Part shown: in pieces, positions 37,090 through 43,781 of the stretch | Layout of the letters: every line of letters begins with the position of its first letter | Position numbering within the stretch: the stretch's first letter is position 1 | NCBI GenBank assembly: GCA_963725215.1 | Contig: CAVRXQ010000005.1 | Location: 90,403-154,402, forward strand | Reading direction: 5' to 3' | DNA length: 64,000 bases | DNA from: CAVRXQ01 sp963725215 | GTDB taxonomy: Bacteria > Actinomycetota > Acidimicrobiia > Acidimicrobiales > Bog-793 | Position numbers and translations under genes: made by a program | The notes under the pieces: model-generated | Seen by the model: only the letters and a program-made list of their open reading frames with translations | The model's database searches: none | Told to the model about the DNA's origin: nothing

Positions 37090-38340
37090 TCACTTGAACA
37101 TCGCCCGCACGTCGTCGAGCCCTGCGATGAGCGCGTCGACGTCCGACTCATCGTTGTACAGGTAGAGCGAGGCCCTCGTTACCGCAGGCACGCCGAGCAC
37201 GCTCATCAGCGGCTTCGCGCAGTGGTGGCCGGCGCGCACACAGACGTTCTTCTCGGCGAGGACCTGTGAAACGTCGTGGGGATGGACGCCTTCGAGCTGG
37301 AACGAGACCACCCCGGCGCGCCAATGGGGATCGGGTTCTGGCCCGAAGATCCGAATGTCGTCGCTCGCCCTGAGACGTTCGATCGCGTACGCGGTGAGCA
37401 GGTTCTCGTGGGCGTGGATGCGGTCGAGGCCGATCAACGAGAGGTAGTCGATCGCCGCCGCGAGCCCGACCACCTCGGCGATCGGGGGGGTGCCGGCCTC
37501 GAACTTCCAAGGGAGCTCGTTCGGCGTGAAGCCGTCGAAGCGGACTTCGTTGATCATGTCGCCACCGCCTAAGAACGGAGGCATCGCGTCGAGCAGATCA
37601 GCGCGTCCCCACAGCGCCCCGACGCCGGTCGGCCCGACCATCTTGTGGCTGGTGAGAGCGGCGAAGTCGATTCCGAGTCCCGCGACATCGAGCTTGCGGT
37701 GGGGGACGTACTGCGCCGCGTCGACGAGGACGAGCGCGCCGGCTGCGTGCGCGGCTTTGACGACCGATTCGAGATCGACGACGGTGCCGAGCACGTTCGA
37801 GGTCGCGGTGATCCCGACGAGCTTTGCCCCGGAGACGTACTCGTCGAGCCTGTCTAGGTCGAGGTAGAAGTCCTCGCGCATCGGCAGGTAGCGGAGCTCG
37901 ATGCCGATCGCTTCTTTCAGCATCAGCCACGGAACGATGTTCGCGTGGTGCTCGATCGCAGAAAGCACGACGACATCGCCCGCGCGGAGGTTCGTCCTTC
38001 CCCAGGCATTCGAGACTAGGTTGACCGCCTCGGTCGCGTTCTTCGTAAAGACGATCTCTCGCTGCGGGTCTTGCGCGCCGATGAACTGGCCGAGCGCGAC
38101 CCGTGCCGCCTCGTATTCGCGCGTCGCCTCTTCGGCGATCGGATAAATACCCCGGTGCACGTTCGCGTGAGTCGTCTCGTAATACGTGTCCATCGCATCG
38201 AGCACCGACTGCGGGTGCTGGGACGAAGCGGCGGAGTCGAGAAAGACGATGCGGTGCTCGGCTTCATCGCGATCGCGGGCGAGCAGCGGGAAGTCCTTCT
38301 TGATCGTCTCGACGTCGATGGGGTCGGTCAGCTTCTCCAT
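37090..38340 (-). CDS. sufS: Cysteine desulfurase SufS
   Basis: A 416-residue PLP enzyme that takes sulfur from cysteine for Fe-S cluster assembly. The PLP Lys lies in ALTSHKMVGPTGVGALWG and the active-site Cys374 in RAGHHCAKPLM, typical of group II (SufS) enzymes with a short loop. N-terminal DFPLLARD and FLDSAASSQHP are the usual opening. ATG 38340 overlaps the sufC stop region (sufC ends at 38328), so translation is coupled. sufU follows, giving a complete SufS-SufU sulfur-donor pair. Confidence 0.96.
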   Translation of the reverse strand: MEKLTDPIDVETIKKDFPLLARDRDEAEHRIVFLDSAASSQHPQSVLDAMDTYYETTHANVHRGIYPIAEEATREYEAARVALGQFIGAQDPQREIVFTKNATEAVNLVSNAWGRTNLRAGDVVVLSAIEHHANIVPWLMLKEAIGIELRYLPMREDFYLDLDRLDEYVSGAKLVGITATSNVLGTVVDLESVVKAAHAAGALVLVDAAQYVPHRKLDVAGLGIDFAALTSHKMVGPTGVGALWGRADLLDAMPPFLGGGDMINEVRFDGFTPNELPWKFEAGTPPIAEVVGLAAAIDYLSLIGLDRIHAHENLLTAYAIERLRASDDIRIFGPEPDPHWRAGVVSFQLEGVHPHDVSQVLAEKNVCVRAGHHCAKPLMSVLGVPAVTRASLYLYNDESDVDALIAGLDDVRAMFK

Positions 38341-39119
38341 GCTTCGTATCCTTCGCGATCGAGCCGGGCGGCGAGCTCAGGGCCTCCTGTGGCGACGATG
38401 CGTCCTGCGATGAGCACGTGGATGAGGTCGGGCTTCAGCGCGTCGAGGATCCGCCGGTAGTGGGTGACGACGACGACGCCGAGGTCCGGTCGGCGCGAGC
38501 GCACCTCGTCGACGCCGCGGGCGACGACTCGCACGCCGTCGATGTCGAGCCCGGAATCGGTCTCGTCCAATATCGCGAGATCCGGGTCGAGCATCGCCAT
38601 CTGCAGCACCTCGACGCGCTTTTTCTCCCCGCCGGAGAAGCCCTCGTTGAGATGTCGGGACGCGAAGGCGCGGTCCATCCCTAAGCGATCGAGCCACTCA
38701 CGCAGCTGGACGCGCACTTCCATCACCGAGATCTCGGACCCGCGGCGCGCGGCGATCGCCTGGCGCAGGAACTGCGCGATCGGAACGCCGGGGACCTCCT
38801 CTGGGTACTGGAAGGCGAGGAACATCCCGGCTTTCGCGCGCTCATCGGGTTTCACCGCCGTTATGTCGTCGCCCTTGTAAAGGACTCGACCCCTCGTCAG
38901 CTTGTACCCGGGCTTTCCGAGGAGCACGTTCGCGAGCGTCGACTTGCCCGAGCCGTTCGGGCCCATCACCGCGTGCAACTCGCCCTGGCCGACGACGAGA
39001 TCGAGGCCACGCAGGATCTCGTGTCCTTCGACTTCGGCGTGGAGATCCTCGACGACGAGGAGCGGGGACGCCTCGTGCGCGCTCACCGGCACCAGCGCGA
39101 CGTCGAGTCCGGTGGTCAC
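38328..39119 (-). CDS. sufC: Fe-S cluster assembly ATPase SufC
   Basis: A 263-residue ABC-type ATPase that drives the SufBCD scaffold. Walker A GPNGSGKSTL, the SufC-specific FQYPEEVPG, signature FSGGEKKR and Walker B AILDETDSGLD are all present. GTG 39119 sits directly after a -10 element (TAACAT), so the transcript seems leaderless. Its partners sufB and sufD, normally just upstream, are not here; upstream is a metallo-hydrolase gene. They must lie elsewhere for SufC to work. Confidence 0.95.
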   Translation of the reverse strand: MTTGLDVALVPVSAHEASPLLVVEDLHAEVEGHEILRGLDLVVGQGELHAVMGPNGSGKSTLANVLLGKPGYKLTRGRVLYKGDDITAVKPDERAKAGMFLAFQYPEEVPGVPIAQFLRQAIAARRGSEISVMEVRVQLREWLDRLGMDRAFASRHLNEGFSGGEKKRVEVLQMAMLDPDLAILDETDSGLDIDGVRVVARGVDEVRSRRPDLGVVVVTHYRRILDALKPDLIHVLIAGRIVATGGPELAARLDREGYEAWRS

Positions 39120-39126
39120 GACCTCG

Positions 39127-39165
39127 ATGTTAGGCGGACCGACGGATTTGCCCTACCTGGGTAGG
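39127..39165 (-). promoter_or_regulatory. sufC promoter with overlapping palindrome
   Basis: On the minus strand TAACAT (39132 to 39127) ends 7 bases before GTG 39119. The palindrome CCTACC-TG-GGTAGG (39152-39165) covers the -35 position, a good place for a repressor sensing Fe-S or iron status. The regulator is not identified. Confidence 0.45.
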
Positions 39166-39174
39166 AGAAATTCG

Positions 39175-39783
39175 CTACCAGCCCCTCTGCACCCATTCCT
39201 TGAGGTGGGGGCGCTCCGTGCCGATCGTCGTGTCGGCTCCGTGGCCCGGGAGGACTCGAATCTCGTCGGGCAACGGAGAAAAGAGGCGCCGATCGATCGA
39301 TTCGATGATCTGTCCGAAGTTGCCGCCGGGAAAGGTCGTGTTGCCTGGGCCGCCCGGAAACAAGGTGTCGCCCGAGAAGAGCACGGGGGATCCTTCGAGG
39401 AGGAAGCACGTCGAGCCCGGCGTGTGCCCGGGAGTGTGGATCGTGCGAAAGCGCAGCCTCCCGACCGTGATCACCGCGTCGTCTTCGAGGACGAGGTCGT
39501 AAGAGGGGAGCATCGAGGAGTCCTCGGCCGCGACGGCCACCTCGTAGCCGGCTTCCCGCATCTCCGGCACGGCCTGGATGTGGTCCCAGTGCCCGTGGGT
39601 TTCGACGATCTGGCGCACGCCGAGGTCCTGGGCCGTGCGCAACAACAGGTCGTGCTCGTTGGCCGCGTCGATAAGCAGCGCGTCACCGGTCTGCTTGCAG
39701 CGCACGATGAAAACGTTGTTGTCGATCGGCCCGACGACGAGACGGTGAATCTCGGCTTGCGCGTCTTCGTAGTGGAGGGACAC
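39175..39783 (-). CDS. Metallo-beta-lactamase-fold hydrolase (glyoxalase II-like)
   Basis: A 202-residue enzyme with the zinc motif THGHWDHIQA, the later His in HTPGHTPGSTCF and the Asp in FSGDTLFPGG. Small size and the GNTTFPGGNFGQI segment place it with the GloB-like hydrolases. Substrate unknown: an S-acylated thiol such as a mycothiol or persulfide derivative is possible. It lies 55 bases upstream of sufC on the same strand but sufC has its own promoter. Confidence 0.88.
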   Translation of the reverse strand: MSLHYEDAQAEIHRLVVGPIDNNVFIVRCKQTGDALLIDAANEHDLLLRTAQDLGVRQIVETHGHWDHIQAVPEMREAGYEVAVAAEDSSMLPSYDLVLEDDAVITVGRLRFRTIHTPGHTPGSTCFLLEGSPVLFSGDTLFPGGPGNTTFPGGNFGQIIESIDRRLFSPLPDEIRVLPGHGADTTIGTERPHLKEWVQRGW

Positions 39784-40034
39784 GCCTCAACCTATCGGCT
39801 GCAGCGACTTCGAGGTCGAGCGGGAGGTTTAGCGGTAAGGAGCGCGAATCCGTCGCACCGCTCAGCGATAGCTCGTGCCAAGACGTATAGCGAATTCGTG
39901 CAATGAAGATTAACTTACATCGTTCACCGATATGCCTGGTACGTTTCCGGGCCGAATCGGCGTATACAAAATTTCTTCCGCGCGCATTGGGTCAAGACCC
40001 GACTCCCCGGGACTCGACCGGAGGGGAGTGCTCG
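39784..40034. other. Divergent control region between hydrolase and NHL genes
   Basis: About 250 bases. Between 39880 and 39985 the sequence is A+T-rich for the window; TATACA (39963-39968) is a -10 candidate for the NHL gene, whose ribosome site GGAGGGGAG lies just before GTG 40035. No gene is seen; an ATG at 39903 is in frame with the NHL gene but lies upstream of its better start. Confidence 0.4.
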
Positions 40035-42128
40035 GTGGGCGGAACGAGGTTTACATACAAAGTCACTCGAGGCTTCATCGCGATCACACTCGCTGTAGTG
40101 ATTTGCACTGCCATCGGCCTCGTGGATGTCCTCCCGACTAGTGGGGTCACCTCAACCAGCGATGATTACTTCGTTATCGCTGGTGAGCAGACCAGTTCGA
40201 CTTCTCCGTCACCCGATGGAACTCCCGCGGTCGCCACGTCGCTTAACGCTCCGAACGATGTCGTTGTAGACGGATCCGGAAACTCTGTTATTAGCGACAC
40301 TGCAGATAACGAAGTCGAGGTCCTCGCGACAAGTAGCTCCAATCCCGGCTACGTGCTAACCGGAGGTGCGAGTTGGCAACCCGGAGATTTGTACGTAATC
40401 GCGGGATCAGGAAGTAGCTCATCGGTGCCATCCAAAGCTGGATCTTCGGCGCTCTCGACCGATCTCAACTCGCCCGAAGGAATCACGGTGGACCCGGAAG
40501 GAAACATCGCGATTGCTGATTCTGGAAGCGACCTGGTCGCTGTGATCGCCGTGAGCTCGAACAATCCCGGTTACGAAGTGACGTCGTGGTCCCGCGGCAA
40601 CATCTACGCGATTGCAGGCAACACGAACACCTATCCAGCGCCGTCCCCAGTCGGATCGGCTTCTCTCACCATTGGCCTGAATGACCCATGCGGAGTCGCA
40701 ATCGACGCGAACGGAAACGTTCTTATCGCCGACACGCGCGCTTCCGAGATCGATGTCCTAGCGGTTTCAGGCGAGCAATCTGGCTATCAAATTGGTTCGA
40801 CGTCGCCGTGGACGACGGGGGATGTATACGAGATCGCAGGCGGAGGATCGACAAGTCCGTCGTATACCGGTGTTTCGGCCGACAGCGTGGCCCTGCGCAG
40901 CCCGGAAGGAGTCTCGGTTGGTCCGGGCGGAAACGTGGCGTTCGCCGACGACCAGAACGATGAGATCGATCTGCTCGCTGTCTCGTCGTCTAATCCTGGT
41001 TTCAGTTCGACTTCGCCGTGGGCGACAGGCGACATCTACCAGATTGCCGGAACCGGATCGAATGCTCCGACGGTGGACGGCGTGAAGGCTGAGTTAGCGG
41101 CCCTCAACACTCCCGCTGGAGTGGCTTTTGATGCCGAAGGCGATGTTGTCATCGCGAATTCGTACGCCAACCAGGTCGATGTTCTGGCCGAAGCGTCGAA
41201 CAATCCGGGCTATGCCCTGGGTGCCACAACGGAATGGCAAGTCGGCAACGTCTATTCGATTGTCGGTGGCGGAGGGATTGTCCCGAGTCCCTCCGCGAAT
41301 AGCGCGAATGCAGTCGCGTTGAACGATCCTGAGGGGGTGTCAGTAAGCCCGCTCGGATCGGTCACCGTCGCGGACTCCCACGATTCCGAGGTCGAACAGT
41401 TAAATCTCTCGCCCGCTTCACCGACGCTCGAAACGGCTACGGCGTCATTAAATTCCGCAGCGATCTCGTGGGACGCGCCAAGCGAAAACGGTGGAGAATC
41501 AGTGACCGGCTACGAAGTGCTCACGTTCAACGGTGCAACGACGCCAATTTCCGACATCGCGGAGCCAGCGAACGCTTCTTCAGCCGACGTCGGCGGCCTT
41601 GCGAGCGGTGGTGAGTATGAATTTGAAGTCGAAGCGACGAATGCTATTGGAACCAGTTCCCCGTCGAACGAACTAGCAATCAAGACTGAGGAACCAGCGA
41701 TAACTCCGACGCCTACCCCGAATTCATCCCTCGCTCCGATCCCGAATCCAACTGTCAGACCGACGAATTCGTCTGTCCACCTGCGCGAGCGACTCATGTT
41801 GCGCCGTGCCGTCGAGACGTCGACAGCTGGATTGGTAACACTCACGGCGCGTTGCCTTGTTCACTCGTGCGAAGGCACGGTCGTCCTCAAAGGAACTTCG
41901 CAAGGCAGGCTGGCTGGGGGACCGAGAAACTCTGTTGTTCGTACCTTCATCGCCGGCTCGAGCCACTACTCGATCACAGGTGCGCGTGTCCGCCGCATTC
42001 TCGTGCCGCTGTCTCGGTTCACCCAGAACGCGATCAATTCGAAACAACTAATCAAGATTCGAGCGGTCGTATCTGTCGATCATGGACGGACAAAGTCAAT
42101 CCCCGTGTTCTCGGGGCCGGGATCGTAG
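40035..42128 (+). CDS. Secreted NHL-repeat beta-propeller with fibronectin type III domain
   Basis: A 697-residue exported protein. GTG 40035 follows GGAGGGGAG; the signal/anchor is ITLAVVICTAIGLV near 17-30. Six repeats of about 72 residues follow (about 44-470), each with an IAG strand, L-x-x-P-x-G-V and GNxxIADS, ending NPGY, which should fold as a six-bladed propeller. A fibronectin type III domain (about 480-560, SWDAPSENGGESVTGYEV) and a Pro/Thr linker lead to a C-terminal domain with a Cys pair (CLVHSC). Codon use is less G+C-rich than in its neighbours, suggesting transfer or relaxed surface-protein evolution. A role in adhesion or glycan binding is a guess. Confidence 0.82.
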   Translation: MGGTRFTYKVTRGFIAITLAVVICTAIGLVDVLPTSGVTSTSDDYFVIAGEQTSSTSPSPDGTPAVATSLNAPNDVVVDGSGNSVISDTADNEVEVLATSSSNPGYVLTGGASWQPGDLYVIAGSGSSSSVPSKAGSSALSTDLNSPEGITVDPEGNIAIADSGSDLVAVIAVSSNNPGYEVTSWSRGNIYAIAGNTNTYPAPSPVGSASLTIGLNDPCGVAIDANGNVLIADTRASEIDVLAVSGEQSGYQIGSTSPWTTGDVYEIAGGGSTSPSYTGVSADSVALRSPEGVSVGPGGNVAFADDQNDEIDLLAVSSSNPGFSSTSPWATGDIYQIAGTGSNAPTVDGVKAELAALNTPAGVAFDAEGDVVIANSYANQVDVLAEASNNPGYALGATTEWQVGNVYSIVGGGGIVPSPSANSANAVALNDPEGVSVSPLGSVTVADSHDSEVEQLNLSPASPTLETATASLNSAAISWDAPSENGGESVTGYEVLTFNGATTPISDIAEPANASSADVGGLASGGEYEFEVEATNAIGTSSPSNELAIKTEEPAITPTPTPNSSLAPIPNPTVRPTNSSVHLRERLMLRRAVETSTAGLVTLTARCLVHSCEGTVVLKGTSQGRLAGGPRNSVVRTFIAGSSHYSITGARVRRILVPLSRFTQNAINSKQLIKIRAVVSVDHGRTKSIPVFSGPGS

Positions 42129-42238
42129 CTCCGGACAAGCCGGATGGCTCTTCGCCGAGGGCGCGCCAGCCCATCCATCCACAAGCGAGGGAGACCTCGA
42201 TATTGTGAGACCACCAGAGAAAGGAGGTGGTCCAGTCG

Positions 42239-42283
42239 ATGCATGATCAACGCGTTGGGACCCTGGAGGTGGCGGTCCACTAG
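42239..42283 (+). CDS. Possible 14-residue leader-like peptide
   Basis: ATG 42239 to TAG 42283 encodes MHDQRVGTLEVAVH. AAAGGAGG lies 11 bases upstream, one of the best ribosome sites in the window. It sits inside the arms of the alternative hairpins, as a leader peptide would. Confidence 0.3.
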   Translation: MHDQRVGTLEVAVH

Positions 42284-42407
42284 GAGGACTCTGGACCACC
42301 TGGTGAATTCCAACCACACACCCTCGAGGTTCGGTCAGGAGCTGGTCCCCCCTGAGGCATTCCGGGTTTCGAGCCTTTCCAGAAATTTGTCGTCCCGATA
42401 GGGACAG

Positions 42408-42435
42408 GTTGAGGGGCGCCAAGGCGCCCCTCAAC
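42408..42435. terminator. Strong hairpin between the RNA candidate and thiE
   Basis: A 13-bp perfect stem (GTTGAGGGGCGCC, 42408-42420, with 42423-42435) around AA. It can serve the plus-strand transcript and the convergent thiE transcript. Confidence 0.7.
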
Positions 42436-42451
42436 TGCGTCCAAGCACGCT

Positions 42452-43113
42452 TTACGCTACGTCAGCGATCTTCTCAATTGCCTCTCGTAGGCGCCGGGCT
42501 GAGGATTCGGGGTCCCCGGATTCAGTGAGGTACCGAACCACCACGAAGCGGCGCGCGCCGGCACGCCAGAGGTCCGGAATCGCCTCGGGAGTCACCCCGC
42601 CGGTCACGAAAATCGGCAGCGTGGCTCGATCTGAACCTTCGACCACAGAGGACGCATAGACGATGTACTCGGAGCCAGTTCCGGGCCGACCAGGCTTCGT
42701 CGGAGTCGGAGTTACCGGGCCTGCGGACACGTAATCGACGTCTTTTGTCAGCGCCGCGTCGAGCTCGGATGGAGCATGGGTGGATAGCCCCACAATGCGG
42801 TCGGGTCCGAGGATCCGTCGGGCGAGTTCGGGGGCGCGTCGTCTTGGCCGATGTGTACGCCGTCGGCGTCGCATTCGAGCGCGAGATCGGGCCGGTCGTT
42901 CAAGATGAAGGGAACCTCGTGGTCACGGCAAACTTCCAACGCGACCCGCGCCCGCTTCAAGAGGGGACGAGCCTCGAGCACCTTGTCGCGCAGCTGGACG
43001 ACGTCAACTCCTCCTCTGATGCAGCGATCGAGGAAGAGCGGGAGGTCAGGACGGTCCGGGGTGCAGAGATAGAGCGAACGACCCTCGAGCGTCAGACTGT
43101 GCTCGGTGCTCAC
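42452..43113 (-). CDS. thiE: Thiamine-phosphate synthase, frameshifted near 42850
   Basis: Joins hydroxymethylpyrimidine diphosphate and thiazole phosphate to thiamine phosphate. ATG 43113 starts a frame with the ThiE signs RGGVDVVQLRDK, ILNDRPDLALECDADGVHIGQDD; the second frame continues PELARRILGPDRIVGLSTHAP, DYVSAGPVTPTPTKPG and FVTGGVTPEAIPDLW. The break lies in a run of five C (minus strand); a sixth C would restore the reading. This is the only shift in the window equal to a missing base and looks like a homopolymer miscall. The start overlaps the stop of the HhH-GPD gene by four bases. Confidence 0.85.
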
Positions 43114-43722
43114 CTCTTCGGAGCTTTAACCGCGCTGCCTCCGTTTGCCCGCGCGAGGGATTTCGCAGCGGCTTTCATCTGACGTTTGTGGCTGCGCACG
43201 GCGGCGAGCGATTCGGGACTGTCGATGTCGGCCACGGAGAGCAACGCGTCGTCCGCACCGTACGGGGCGCTTGCTTCGCGCCAACCCTCTGGTCGCACGT
43301 CGAATCTCTTCGCCAACAAAGCCGCGAAGATCTTCGCCTTCTGTTTTCCGAATCCCGGAAGCGCGGTGAGGTTCTTCACGAGGTCGTCGCCGGACGGAGC
43401 CTTCTTCCAGATCGACGCGGTGTCGCCGCCGTAATCGTCGACGATTGTCTGGGCGAGGGCGTGAACCCTAGTCGCCATAGACGAAGGGAATCGGTGGAGA
43501 GCCGGCTTTTCCGCGAACAGCTTCGCGAGCCGATCGGGCTCCATGTCGGCAACGGTTTGCGGATCGAGGTGACCCCCGAGGGCGCGTTGCGAGGTCCTTT
43601 GGGGAAGTGAAGGCCTTCTCGATGGTGATCTGTTGGTCGAGGAGCATGCCGACGATGAGGGCGAATGCGTTCGACGACAACAGCGCGTCCGCTTCGCGGT
43701 CCCCGGTGATCGCAAGCTTCAC
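43110..43722 (-). CDS. HhH-GPD-type base excision repair protein, frameshifted near 43580
   Basis: A short HhH-GPD protein of the uncharacterised actinobacterial family that opens LAITGDREADALLSSNAFAL and LIVGMLLDQQITIEKAF. The helix-hairpin-helix is LTALPGFGKQKAKIFAALLAKR. Near 43580 the reading moves by one extra base, from SPKDLATR to ALGGHLDPQTVADMEPD. Relatives are thought to be DNA glycosylase-like but activity is not shown for this group as far as I know. GTG 43722 follows a TAATTT -10 element by six bases. It is transcribed with thiE. Confidence 0.8.
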
Positions 43723-43728
43723 GACGCG

Positions 43729-43734
43729 AAATTA
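43729..43734 (-). promoter_or_regulatory. -10 element of the HhH-GPD/thiE pair, leaderless
   Basis: On the minus strand TAATTT (43734 to 43729) ends 6 bases before GTG 43722. Confidence 0.4.
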
Positions 43735-43781
43735 CCCAAAGGCGAGTGCCGCCGGGAACGAGGCTCGGCGTTTGTGAGGAG

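Larger units (their letters stand above)
42205..42435 (+). ncRNA. Candidate structured small RNA with alternative hairpins
   Basis: AAAGGAGG at 42220-42227 is part of the block AGGTGGTCCAG (42225-42235). This block can pair with GACCACC upstream (42209-42215 with 42226-42232) or, perfectly over 11 bases, with CTGGACCACCT downstream (42291-42301). The two pairings exclude each other, and the second hides the ribosome site of a tiny frame at 42239. The unit ends in the hairpin at 42408. No plus-strand gene follows, so it looks like a free-standing RNA or a leader that lost its gene. I know of no family to assign. Confidence 0.4.
42129..42451. other. Gene-free stretch holding a candidate structured RNA
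   Basis: No large gene fits. The stretch holds competing inverted repeats around a consensus ribosome site, a 14-residue frame and a terminator hairpin, all listed separately. Confidence 0.5.

Noticed and set aside
42214..42237. Resemblance of AGAAAGGAGGTGGTCCAG to the complement of the 16S rRNA 3' end
   Set aside because: The match ends after about 18 bases and the neighbouring sequence is not rRNA; a ribosome-binding site is the simpler reading.
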